Virus record (IMG/VR): IMGVR_UViG_3300027749_000200
Span: 1 to 43,248 of that record
Source of the DNA: a virus
Strand: one strand, 5' to 3'
Length of the DNA stretch: 43,248 bases
Part shown: piece by piece, positions 5,219-11,367 of the stretch
Layout of the letters: every line of letters starts with the position of its first letter
Position numbering within the stretch: position 1 is the stretch's first letter
Notes under the pieces: model-generated
Databases searched by the model: none
What the model was told of the DNA's origin: nothing
Seen by the model: only the letters and a program-made list of their open reading frames with translations
Program-made: the position numbers and the translations under genes

Positions 5219-6104
5219 TAAAAAACTCCCTAACCCATGCTAGACGCTGTTGTTCAGTCATTATAGTATACGCTTCGATATTAGCCTGAATTGCATCAAT
5301 AAGAGGATAGTACTCTTCGTCAATGCTATTCTTAATATCAGGATGCATAAGCTTATCAGTACGAGGATTACGCGCTACAAATTTATTAATAAGGTAGTAA
5401 GGCGACTTAATCTTAGCTGCTCGACCATCTGCATGGTAGAACACAAAGCCCTCGTGCTTGCACTCCTTAGCCATTTCTTGTACCTGGGATACTGGAACAT
5501 TGTAAGTGCACTCTACAATTCGTGACCTAAATATCGCTGCGAATACCATTAGATATCGCAGGTCAACCTTAGAATCCCAATCCTTGGTACGATACCCAAT
5601 AAGATACATACCTGACCGCTCAGGTACAATATGCGGATCGCTAGGATGCACGCACTCAAACATGAAGGTAAGGTTGGGGTTCATTCGGCAAATAGAGCGA
5701 TACGCATCAATGTCGTTTCCGATCATATCATATACGTACTGTACGAAGTCACTATCAAGGCTACCAGTGGTGGACACTAGCAGATTGTCATTATGCCAGG
5801 TCACAGCGGCCATGAAACCATTGATCTTACGAAACACATCTACTCGATCAATAAAATTAAAACGAGGAGCACGCTTCTCTACACCGTAGTTATAGATTTT
5901 CGTGAAAGGACGTGACACAATATTGAAGTCAGCATCAACTACGAGCCCACGACATTCCTCTAGAATATCATTCCATAGGTTATCGTAGAACACGCGCTTT
6001 TTATACTTGATTACATAAAGTCCGGGATAGCGAACGCTCTCGCGCATCTGCACGAGCTTAGGGTTAGCTTCAATGAACTTCTTAAGATCGTTTCTAGTCA
6101 CCAT
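5211..6104 (-). CDS. RNA ligase, T4 Rnl1-like (297 aa)
   Basis: Covalent nucleotidyltransferase motifs in order: motif I KING (K93, the expected AMP-linked lysine), FECVHP near 150 (motif III/IIIa region), EGFVFYH (motif IV) and KIKSPYYL (motif V). The upstream CRGLVVDADFNIVSRPFTKIYNYG matches the conserved N-terminal region of Rnl1-type ligases. Joins 5'-phosphate to 3'-OH RNA ends, e.g. cut tRNA anticodon loops. The ATG at 6104 overlaps the phosphoesterase gene by 11 nt; TTG at 6140 is unlikely. Middle gene of an RNA-repair operon. Confidence 0.88.
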   Translation of the reverse strand: MVTRNDLKKFIEANPKLVQMRESVRYPGLYVIKYKKRVFYDNLWNDILEECRGLVVDADFNIVSRPFTKIYNYGVEKRAPRFNFIDRVDVFRKINGFMAAVTWHNDNLLVSTTGSLDSDFVQYVYDMIGNDIDAYRSICRMNPNLTFMFECVHPSDPHIVPERSGMYLIGYRTKDWDSKVDLRYLMVFAAIFRSRIVECTYNVPVSQVQEMAKECKHEGFVFYHADGRAAKIKSPYYLINKFVARNPRTDKLMHPDIKNSIDEEYYPLIDAIQANIEAYTIMTEQQRLAWVREFFNA

Positions 6105-6642
6105 GGTGTGCTTTAATCTTTCCTTTGAGGGCCTTGTCAATAGCCCACTCTAGTGGAACTACCACTGATCCAGTAGCGTCAAAACCAACGTCTACTGCGC
6201 GAAACTCTTCTAGTCCACTAGTACTACCGTGAAGGTGTCCATAAAAGTGTAGTGAGCCCCTATGCATAGCATTCCACTCTGCAATAGGATAGTGAAACAT
6301 TACGATCTTGCGCTTATCTACGGTAATTTCTAGGTAGTTATGAATCTCTTTGAAGCAGTTCCTAAAGAACTTATCTCTAAGAGCCTTCTCGTCGTGATTA
6401 CCAGATATTAGAATCTTTGTGCCCTGCAGCCTGTCGAAGATACGAGCAGTGTGGCTAGGCTCACGGTAAGAAATGTCTCCGAGAATGTATACAGTATCGT
6501 CGAAGTCAACGCTAGTGTTCCATTCTCGGATCATGGCTTCGTCCATTTCGTCAATGGAAGCGTATGGGCGGGTCTTCGCACAGAACTTTAGAATGTTTTT
6601 GTGTCCGAAGTGAAGATCTGATGTGATGAATGTCTTTGTCAT
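6094..6642 (-). CDS. Calcineurin-like metallophosphoesterase (182 aa)
   Basis: All binuclear-metal motifs are present: SDLHFGH (8-14), GDISY near 52, GNHDE near 78, and GHLHG near 133. First gene of an operon followed by RNA ligase and polynucleotide kinase, the same three activities that bacterial Pnkp fuses in one protein. It may therefore remove 3'-phosphate or open 2',3'-cyclic phosphate from RNA ends. Its ATG lies exactly 6 nt after the -10 box TATATT, with no room for an SD, so the message is probably leaderless. Confidence 0.85.
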   Translation of the reverse strand: MTKTFITSDLHFGHKNILKFCAKTRPYASIDEMDEAMIREWNTSVDFDDTVYILGDISYREPSHTARIFDRLQGTKILISGNHDEKALRDKFFRNCFKEIHNYLEITVDKRKIVMFHYPIAEWNAMHRGSLHFYGHLHGSTSGLEEFRAVDVGFDATGSVVVPLEWAIDKALKGKIKAHHGD

Positions 6643-6648
6643 GCCCTC

Positions 6649-6677
6649 AATATACAGAAAATGGCCCCTGTTGTCAA
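6649..6677 (-). promoter_or_regulatory. Promoter of the RNA-repair operon, within an inverted repeat
   Basis: Minus strand TTGACA (6672-6677), 17 nt, TATATT (6649-6654). It is enclosed by the perfect 8-bp arms at 6657-6664 and 6681-6688, which could terminate the upstream operon or serve as an operator. Predicted transcription start coincides with the ATG at 6642. Confidence 0.78.
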
Positions 6678-6690
6678 GGACCATTTTCAG

Positions 6691-6981
6691 TTATCCTGCG
6701 TTGAAACTCGCGCAGACTGTTCCGGAATCACCTTGGTATCCATCCGCTAGAAATTTTACTGAAACTTGATTTGGAGTAACCCAACAACTATGGCCAAAAT
6801 CCAAAACTCGTCCATCCTCAAGATGTGCTAACCACTTAGTGCCGCTCCACTTTCTATCACTAGTACCCCAATTATTTGGGTAAGTATGACGTGCATCTTC
6901 TTCCGTCTCTGCGGCAACGACTGCCGAGTCATAGGTGTCCCAGCCATTATTTTCAGACTGTGAAATATGCCAAAGTTTCAA
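6691..6981 (-). CDS. Conserved-looking hypothetical protein (96 aa)
   Basis: Begins MKLWHISQSENNGWDTYDSA with VVAAETEEDARHTYP next. This W-HISQ-N-YDTYDS-VVAA-EDAR pattern is one I associate with a small phage protein family of unknown function. I chose TTG at 6981, preceded by GAGAGGAAC and overlapping the TGA of the previous gene; a longer ATG start at 7050 would overlap that gene by 70 nt. Last gene of a five-gene operon, before the 6657-6688 inverted repeat. Confidence 0.7.
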   Translation of the reverse strand: MKLWHISQSENNGWDTYDSAVVAAETEEDARHTYPNNWGTSDRKWSGTKWLAHLEDGRVLDFGHSCWVTPNQVSVKFLADGYQGDSGTVCASFNAG

Positions 6982-7136
6982 TTTAAGTTCCTCTCTCGTG
7001 TTACAAAAGGCTCTAATGCTCTGTGCATATAAGCTAGAACTGCATCCCAATCATCATTTTCATCTAGATTAGCGTTTAGATCACCTAGAACCTCATAGAG
7101 GCCTAGAGCGACGCGATCAATATCATCAGCACTCAT
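6978..7136 (-). CDS. Small acidic hypothetical protein (52 aa)
   Basis: Starts MSADDIDRVALGLYEVLGD and contains an acidic DENDDWDAV stretch; probably a two-helix acidic protein. It begins in TAATG overlap with the second RMF-like gene and ends in a TTGA overlap with the 96-aa gene, so translation is coupled on both sides. Not recognised. Confidence 0.65.
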   Translation of the reverse strand: MSADDIDRVALGLYEVLGDLNANLDENDDWDAVLAYMHRALEPFVTRERNLN

Positions 7137-7267
7137 TATTTAGACTCCTCAACTGCTGATTCCCAGCCGGCGTTCCAATCATACCAAGCATCTGATAAAA
7201 TAGGATACGGATTGTCATGTTCCTTAGACTTAAAATCGTAGTATCCCTCAAACCATTCGTCAGTCAT
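7136..7267 (-). CDS. Second RMF/CrpP-like mini-protein (43 aa)
   Basis: The core EGYYDF...NPYPILSDAWYDWNAGWESA repeats the motif of the protein at 4142: glycine-aromatic start, NPY, then W..W..GW. It is acidic and short, fitting within the length of host RMF. ATGA overlap with the Cys-rich protein upstream and TAATG overlap downstream. Two separate operons each carrying one copy suggests a deliberate function, presumably at the ribosome; that is inference. Confidence 0.65.
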   Translation of the reverse strand: MTDEWFEGYYDFKSKEHDNPYPILSDAWYDWNAGWESAVEESK

Positions 7268-7512
7268 TTTTCAAACTCCTCTTTTAGACTCAGATACTGC
7301 TGGTAACGATTAACCTTTTGCTCTGCTTCGTAGGCTTCCTTACCAATGCAAGGCTTAATGGTGTCCTCACAGTGATGACACCAGCTATCCTTACAGTTTA
7401 CACAACCTGGGCCGTTATGATAGCCCCAATTCATTACCCAAACATCTACATCACCATCTTCATCACGTTTAAGTACGTGACCCGCAGCTTCTAGTTCCTG
7501 TTCATACGTCAT
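7264..7512 (-). CDS. Cysteine/histidine-rich small protein (82 aa)
   Basis: Central cluster CVNCKDSWCHHCEDTIKPC (about residues 37-55) has two CxxC pairs with adjacent His, an obvious zinc site. The N-terminal VLKRDEDGDVDVWVMN forms strand-like alternation; the C-terminus is a charged helix. Second gene of its operon, overlapping the first by 11 nt. Function unknown. Confidence 0.7.
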   Translation of the reverse strand: MTYEQELEAAGHVLKRDEDGDVDVWVMNWGYHNGPGCVNCKDSWCHHCEDTIKPCIGKEAYEAEQKVNRYQQYLSLKEEFEK

Positions 7513-7735
7513 CGTCTACATACTCCCAAGAACCCTCAATGTTCCAGCTATACTGGCTTTCATCTTCACCCTCTTCAAGATCGTCGGGGTATGGATAAAC
7601 ACCGTAGCTTTCAGCGTGAGAAAGAGCCATTTCCCAAGCGAGTTCATCCGCATCGTCATCATCCATTATAGTTACAATTTCATAGCTATCCATAGAAGGA
7701 TAGCCAGTGTGCATTTTAACTTTAATCGTACGCAT
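7502..7735 (-). CDS. Acidic hypothetical protein (77 aa)
   Basis: Starts MRTIKVKMHTGYPSMDSYE, then IMDDDDADELAWEMA and a strongly acidic tail (DDLEEGEDES). The ATG at 7735 follows GGAGAG; the ATG 12 nt upstream would leave no SD. First gene of the operon under a consensus promoter. The fold pattern (strand, helix, strand) is typical of small phage regulators or decoys, but I cannot name it. Confidence 0.68.
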   Translation of the reverse strand: MRTIKVKMHTGYPSMDSYEIVTIMDDDDADELAWEMALSHAESYGVYPYPDDLEEGEDESQYSWNIEGSWEYVDDDV

Positions 7736-7758
7736 AATTCTCTCCATCTGTTAAAGCC

Positions 7759-7787
7759 ATTATACAGCCTTATTCGAGTATAATCAA
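7759..7787 (-). promoter_or_regulatory. Sigma70-type promoter with consensus -10
   Basis: Minus strand TTGATT (7782-7787), 17 nt, TATAAT (7759-7764). The -35 box overlaps the TGA stop of the 33-aa gene, repeating the compact design seen at 4749. Confidence 0.8.
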
Positions 7788-7885
7788 GACTTAATTTTAC
7801 GAAGTCTTCGTGCAGCTTCTTTAATCATAGCCAGCGTAATTAGTTCATCATCTTCTAGCTTTGCGGCTAGCTCTTCATTACTCAT
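7784..7885 (-). CDS. Mini-protein (33 aa)
   Basis: Encodes MSNEELAAKLEDDELITL then an arginine/lysine-rich end (EAARRLRKIKS): one acidic and one basic amphipathic helix. The start lies in the last codons of the pentapeptide-repeat gene (overlap 8 nt). Short, so real status is less certain, but the tight fit between two neighbours supports it. Confidence 0.5.
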   Translation of the reverse strand: MSNEELAAKLEDDELITLAMIKEAARRLRKIKS

Positions 7886-8471
7886 ACGTTCTAGATAAGT
7901 ACTCACGGAAATCTTCTCCTCCATTATATAGTCCTCTTGCTAATATCATATCAAATATCCACTTCTTATTCTTCTTCCAGAAACGTGCTGCACGAAGTCC
8001 CTCACCGCTTGCAGCAAGTTTTTCATCAGCTTTCCAAAAGAACTCTATTGTATTAAATTCACACCCAACCTGCATGTGCCCATTATCTAGTACTGTAATA
8101 GGGTACTCAATACCCTGAACCATTAATGGAGAAGAATTTATGGTGGTTCCCTGCCATTCTACATTGGTAAAAGGTGAGTTCACAAAGTCTACTGTTGAAA
8201 GAAGCACGTCTTTCATTTCTGCACAGGTAAAGTTGCAGTTCTTAAATTGAGACGAAAAGAAATAAGTCCCATAAAACTTTGCGAACGTGAAGTCACAATT
8301 CTCAAATCTGGCACCAGTTATGTAGGCTCGTGTGAAGTCTGCACAAGAAAAGTTGCAATCTGTAAAAATTGCACCAAGAAAGTCGGCCCTTTCGAACCGA
8401 CTTCCCGTGAAGTTCTCATTACTATACTCTGCTAGATGAAGGTCTTTACGACTTAAATCATCGTACTGCAT
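7878..8471 (-). CDS. Pentapeptide-repeat protein (197 aa)
   Basis: Residues 1-125 contain tandem five-residue repeats of the A/C-D/N-F-x-x type (SRFERADFLGAIFTDCNF, CADFTRAYITGARFENCDF, FTFAKFYGTYF, NCNFTCAEMKDV), which fold as a right-handed quadrilateral beta helix. The last 70 residues are non-repeat. Some pentapeptide proteins mimic DNA and bind gyrase; a phage role in protecting or redirecting topoisomerases is possible but unproven. Overlaps the upstream gene by 14 nt. Confidence 0.85.
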   Translation of the reverse strand: MQYDDLSRKDLHLAEYSNENFTGSRFERADFLGAIFTDCNFSCADFTRAYITGARFENCDFTFAKFYGTYFFSSQFKNCNFTCAEMKDVLLSTVDFVNSPFTNVEWQGTTINSSPLMVQGIEYPITVLDNGHMQVGCEFNTIEFFWKADEKLAASGEGLRAARFWKKNKKWIFDMILARGLYNGGEDFREYLSRTYE

Positions 8472-8643
8472 AAAGCTCCTTCAAAGGCACATAAGTTGCC
8501 CTGCCCTCATACTCTACTTCAGCATAGGACACACCGTTCATGGTTCCCGCAACTTTAATAAGCTTTACGGGAATATCATGATCCTTGCTGCGCCATACGT
8601 ATTTACGTCGAAACGTAGGAAAAAACATATTAAAAATAAGCAT
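8458..8643 (-). CDS. Small basic hypothetical protein (61 aa)
   Basis: Starts MLIFNMFFPTFRRKYVWRSK, then two predicted strands around VKLIKVAGTMNGVSYAEVEY, an SH3-like barrel pattern. ATG in a TGATG overlap with the upstream stop, with AGGGAG upstream inside that gene. The hydrophobic start is too short for a secure membrane segment. Not recognised. Confidence 0.62.
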   Translation of the reverse strand: MLIFNMFFPTFRRKYVWRSKDHDIPVKLIKVAGTMNGVSYAEVEYEGRATYVPLKELYAVR

Positions 8644-8852
8644 CAAAAAGTCTCCCTTACTTCGTGGCCTAGATGTGCAATAATCATCTTATATACAGTT
8701 TCACTAGAATACTCAGCACTACCAAAACAATATGCTACTGGTTCTAGTTCAAAAATTTCTACACCATCAATGGTGACAATCGCACCTTCAGCAGAAGTAT
8801 AGCCGCAGCTATCACAGTCGTGTTCATCAGTAAGCCATTTAATGTTAATCAT
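8643..8852 (-). CDS. Small CxxC hypothetical protein (69 aa)
   Basis: Starts MINIKWLTDEHDCDSCGYTS with a single CxxC, then strand-like VTIDGVEIFELEPVAYC. The ATG at 8852 follows ACGGAGATTGAGC. First gene of a four-gene operon; longer readings from 9071 run through the divergent promoter region and are rejected. Function unknown. Confidence 0.68.
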   Translation of the reverse strand: MINIKWLTDEHDCDSCGYTSAEGAIVTIDGVEIFELEPVAYCFGSAEYSSETVYKMIIAHLGHEVRETF

Positions 8853-8876
8853 GCTCAATCTCCGTTTTGTTGCCCT

Positions 8877-8951
8877 GTTATAACAAGTTTGGGGCTGCAA
8901 GTCAAGATTTAAAAAATGAGACTTGACAATCGTGTTTGTTTTTAGTATATT
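8877..8951. promoter_or_regulatory. Divergent promoter region
   Basis: Minus strand TTGACT (8900-8905), 17 nt, TATAAC (8877-8882) drives the operon to 7784. Plus strand TTGACA (8923-8928), 17 nt, TATATT (8946-8951) drives the accessory operon from 8971. Only 17 nt separate the two -35 boxes, so both RNAPs compete for one site. Confidence 0.82.
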
Positions 8952-8970
8952 GGGCCATAAGGAGAAAGAA

Positions 8971-9216
8971 ATGATTAAATTTTTTGTTGGTTTTGCTGCT
9001 CTTGCGTTGGCTTCTACCTCGGCCAATGCATCTAGCCCCGAGTTTGACCGTTTCTTTGCTGAAATACGCAAAGAAAGATCACTTCACAAAGAAGTGCAGG
9101 CACTTCGCAATGAAGTATTTGAGGAAGAGGCTTTGTATAGTATTCGGGAAGCTATTATAGTTGTTCGCGAAGTTCGAATTCAACAAAAGCTTGTTCGTAA
9201 AAAGAAGGGACGTTAA
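8971..9216 (+). CDS. Small exported protein with signal peptide (81 aa)
   Basis: N-terminus MIKFFVGFAALALASTSANA is a clear Sec signal peptide: lysine, hydrophobic core, and ANA before SS as a signal-peptidase I site after residue 20. The mature ~61 residues are highly charged and helical (FDRFFAEIRKER, EVQALRNEVFEEEALYS), ending in KKKGR. Expected in the periplasm. GGAGAAAG lies just before the ATG, with a consensus promoter upstream. Exported phage proteins near early promoters can alter the envelope or block superinfection, but this one is not identified. Confidence 0.78.
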   Translation: MIKFFVGFAALALASTSANASSPEFDRFFAEIRKERSLHKEVQALRNEVFEEEALYSIREAIIVVREVRIQQKLVRKKKGR

Positions 9217-9217
9217 T

Positions 9218-9811
9218 ATGCAAAATGAAGAAACGATCCGTGCAGCGTGCGCTGAGGCGGGAAGCACTCAGCCCGACATTATCATCAATCGTATTTGGTA
9301 TTGCGTTGAAAACGGCATACCGCTTGATTCGTACTTGCACGCCATCCTCGCCCTTGCCCGCCGCATTGAGGCCGAGCAGGCTGCGGTGCTTGGACCAGAG
9401 CAGCGTTGTCCTGCTTGTTACGTCAAGTTTCAAGTAGTGCATGACGTAGACACGCACCTTGCCCACCCACCCACCGACCGCGAGCGCGTTGAGGCCGAGC
9501 AAACTGCAGTGCCGGATTGCGAGGGCGAAATATCCGACGATCAAATGCGTGCTTTGCGGATACTGGCTAATGCTCGCAGCGTTCACCATCCTGTTGACCG
9601 AGAGAAACTGGAAACCACACCGACACTGTTACTCTGCCAGCAGCGCGAGCGCATTGCGGAACTGGAGGCGGCTTTGCGTAAGTGCGGTGATCAATTCCAG
9701 TTTTATGCAAATGAGCATGAAGCAGCGGGTAAGATAGAAAAAGCGGCAACTAACCAACGGTTTGCGGACCTGTGCAGCCAAGCCCTGAAAGGAACCGGCA
9801 ATGATACGTGA
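9218..9811 (+). CDS. GC-rich coiled-coil protein (197 aa), Ead/Ea22-like flavour
   Basis: Alternates charged helices (RRIEAEQAAVLGPEQR, RERVEAEQTAVPDCEG) with a C-terminal ERIAELEAALRKCGDQ that resembles the end of Ead/Ea22-type phage proteins. A possible metal site is CPACYVKF plus later His residues. GC content and codon use are much higher than in flanking genes, so it looks recently acquired, perhaps from a GC-rich host or phage. ATG at 9218 with AAGGGACG upstream. Function unknown. Confidence 0.65.
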   Translation: MQNEETIRAACAEAGSTQPDIIINRIWYCVENGIPLDSYLHAILALARRIEAEQAAVLGPEQRCPACYVKFQVVHDVDTHLAHPPTDRERVEAEQTAVPDCEGEISDDQMRALRILANARSVHHPVDREKLETTPTLLLCQQRERIAELEAALRKCGDQFQFYANEHEAAGKIEKAATNQRFADLCSQALKGTGNDT

Positions 9812-10094
9812 GAGGCTGGAGGCAGCTTTCGCTGCGGCGTTTCCAGAACCAGAAGAACTACACAAGCGTTGGGCTTTTCGAGCGAAGGAGACCCGCTTCA
9901 CCCGCCTACTCGACGCCGAAGCCTATCTGGACGCGGCGATTATGTTGCTTCCAAGCGAGGAATGGGGCTTTCAGATCATGCCGTTGTTCTGTGTTTTGCG
10001 GCACCCCAAGCGGCAGGAGTTGGATGTTGAGGCCCACGGCAAAACTGCCGTCGAAGCACTCCTGTCAGCCATAGAGAAAGCGAGGACAGCGTGA
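9801..10094 (+). CDS. GC-rich hypothetical protein (97 aa)
   Basis: Starts MIRERLEAAFAAAFPEPEEL and carries LLDAEAYLDAAIMLLP, then strands and a C-terminal ARA-rich helix (AVEALLSAIEKARTA). The style is typical of small phage or prophage genes of GC-rich bacteria. Overlaps the preceding gene by 11 nt and the next by 4 nt, all in one operon. Not recognised. Confidence 0.65.
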   Translation: MIRERLEAAFAAAFPEPEELHKRWAFRAKETRFTRLLDAEAYLDAAIMLLPSEEWGFQIMPLFCVLRHPKRQELDVEAHGKTAVEALLSAIEKARTA

Positions 10095-10474
10095 GCGATG
10101 ATCTGATTGAGCGGTTAAAAAAGCCAATCGAAGCTGATCGCATTTATAATTGGGTAGTGGAGAAGCGGAAAAAACATCGCAGCGACTTTCCGCGCCAAGG
10201 TTTCCAGATTGAAATGGAATTACTTGACGAAGAACGCAAAGAAGCCGCCGACGCACTCGAAACTCAAGCCGCCGAACTCCTCACCCTGCGCGCCGAGCGT
10301 GGGGGCAGTCCTATTTGTGATGAAGCTGCTGAGGAACTCCACACCATGACTCTAGCACTTCATGAGATTTCGATTATTGCAGAGAACACAATTTCGCCCG
10401 ACGGACCAGAGGCAGCTTATGGGGCACTGGCCGAGATTTTGAGAATTATTCAACCGTTTAGGAAGTACAAATGA
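10091..10474 (+). CDS. GC-rich hypothetical coiled-coil protein (127 aa)
   Basis: GTG start overlapping the TGA of the previous gene. Helical throughout: SDDLIERLKKPIEADRI, then EERKEAADALETQAAELL and a C-terminal ISIIAENTISPDGPEA. DLIERL at the N-terminus and the EA-rich heptads suggest an Ead-like small protein. Third and last member of the GC-rich block; the gene after it returns to phage-typical composition. Confidence 0.62.
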   Translation: MSDDLIERLKKPIEADRIYNWVVEKRKKHRSDFPRQGFQIEMELLDEERKEAADALETQAAELLTLRAERGGSPICDEAAEELHTMTLALHEISIIAENTISPDGPEAAYGALAEILRIIQPFRKYK

Positions 10475-10653
10475 TTAATGAAATTGTAAAAGAACTTATT
10501 GAAAATGCCTACGAGAATGGCTACCAAGAAGAGATTGAAGCGATGACTGATGAAGATCTTGCATTTGAAATGGTCTGGGACCCGGGTCTAGATGAAGATT
10601 ACACTTTTGAAGATATTCTAGTAGCAGTAAAGGAGTTTCGTAATGTTCAGTAA
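10471..10653 (+). CDS. Small acidic hypothetical protein (60 aa)
   Basis: Starts MINEIVKELIENAYENGY and is rich in Asp/Glu (DEDLAFEM, GLDEDYTFEDI). ATGA overlap with the GC-rich gene upstream. Likely helical; no known motif. AT-richer than its upstream neighbour, marking the boundary of the acquired block. Confidence 0.62.
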   Translation: MINEIVKELIENAYENGYQEEIEAMTDEDLAFEMVWDPGLDEDYTFEDILVAVKEFRNVQ

Positions 10654-11041
10654 AACAGAAAAAGTACTTATTGAGGAGCTTCGCGAGCAGGATGCACCAC
10701 TAGAACGTTGGGCAAAGTTTTTTCCTGAAAAGACTATTGGAGATCTACTCAAGGCCGGTGAAGAGAAGCCAATTCATTATCTATATGGCAAACCTGTTTA
10801 CGCTAATGAAATCAATCCTTGCAGTGAAATTCCCTTAAACCCTCAGGTGTATGCGGCTTCTATGAAGAAAGGCAACATTTACAGATGGGACGTTCTACAG
10901 GATAGCTACCTAATAGAACTATGTAGGTGTCCTCTTAGTATGCAACAGGTAATTTATTATCTTGAAAAACGTTTTGGTATTAAACGAACTCCTGGTGCGA
11001 TTGAATCTCGACTTAGCTCTCTTGGTTATAAGACACAATAA
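10643..11041 (+). CDS. HTH/SANT-like protein (132 aa)
   Basis: The C-terminal half reads YLIELCRCPLSMQQVIYYLEKRFGIKRTPGAIESRLSSLGYKT, the pattern of a Myb/GcrA-like helix-turn-helix in which a threonine-arginine turn precedes a recognition helix. The N-terminal part is charged and helical. RBS AAAGGAGTTTCG lies within the preceding gene. It joins the Myb-like genes at 11357 and 11805, so this end of the operon encodes a set of DNA-binding proteins. Targets unknown. Confidence 0.65.
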   Translation: MFSKTEKVLIEELREQDAPLERWAKFFPEKTIGDLLKAGEEKPIHYLYGKPVYANEINPCSEIPLNPQVYAASMKKGNIYRWDVLQDSYLIELCRCPLSMQQVIYYLEKRFGIKRTPGAIESRLSSLGYKTQ

Positions 11042-11043
11042 CA

Positions 11044-11078
11044 CGAGGCCCTCGGCAGCAATGCTGGGGGCCTTTTGC
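11044..11078 (+). terminator. Rho-independent terminator
   Basis: GGCCCTCGGCAGC, loop AAT, GCTGGGGGCC, then TTTTG. It follows the 132-aa gene directly and ends the operon that starts at 8971. Confidence 0.85.
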
Positions 11079-11099
11079 TTGGGGTTGGGTAAATAATTC

Positions 11100-11128
11100 T
11101 TGACATGTGAGTCGCATTGTGTTATAAA
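11100..11128 (+). promoter_or_regulatory. Consensus sigma70-type promoter
   Basis: TTGACA (11100-11105), 17 nt, TATAAA (11123-11128). The spacer begins TGTGAGTCGCATTGTG; TCGCATTG recurs as CAATGCGA at 11134-11142, an inverted repeat that could be an operator. Confidence 0.82.
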
Positions 11129-11172
11129 AGTATCAATGCGACATTTTTTGCATTATTTGGAGAAAAATTAAA

Positions 11173-11367
11173 ATGAAAGACGAAAATAGTTTAGTAGCCT
11201 CACACATTAATAATATGATTGCAGAAGCCGCTCATGCAGAAGCTAGACAGCGTGAAAAAGATATGTATGAAGAAGTAATTGAGACTGAAGATGGTCTCAC
11301 TATTATTGGCATGAACTACAATAAGAACAAAATTGATTTTAACGAAGTACTACGCCGTGTTCGATAA
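11173..11367 (+). CDS. Small hypothetical protein (64 aa)
   Basis: Starts MKDENSLVASHINNMIAEAA, followed by acidic helices (ARQREKDMYEEVIE) and ITIIGMNYNKNKI-like strands. RBS TTTGGAGAAAAA. First gene of a three-gene operon under the 11100 promoter, with Myb-like proteins after it. Not recognised. Confidence 0.65.
   Translation: MKDENSLVASHINNMIAEAAHAEARQREKDMYEEVIETEDGLTIIGMNYNKNKIDFNEVLRRVR

Noticed and set aside
6110-6140. Second promoter and earlier TTG start for the RNA ligase
   Set aside because: TTGACA occurs at 6127-6132, but 17 nt further on is ATTAAA, a poor -10, and the sequence is coding for the phosphoesterase.
1108-8852. N-terminal extensions starting at TTG codons upstream of several minus-strand genes
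   Set aside because: In these cases the TTG is the first half of a TTGACA -35 box and an ATG with a proper SD lies downstream.
9155-9589. 144-aa minus-strand ORF and other long ORFs antisense to 9218-10470
   Set aside because: GC-rich coding DNA gives long open frames on both strands; the plus-strand genes overlap each other at start and stop as in a real operon and have SDs.
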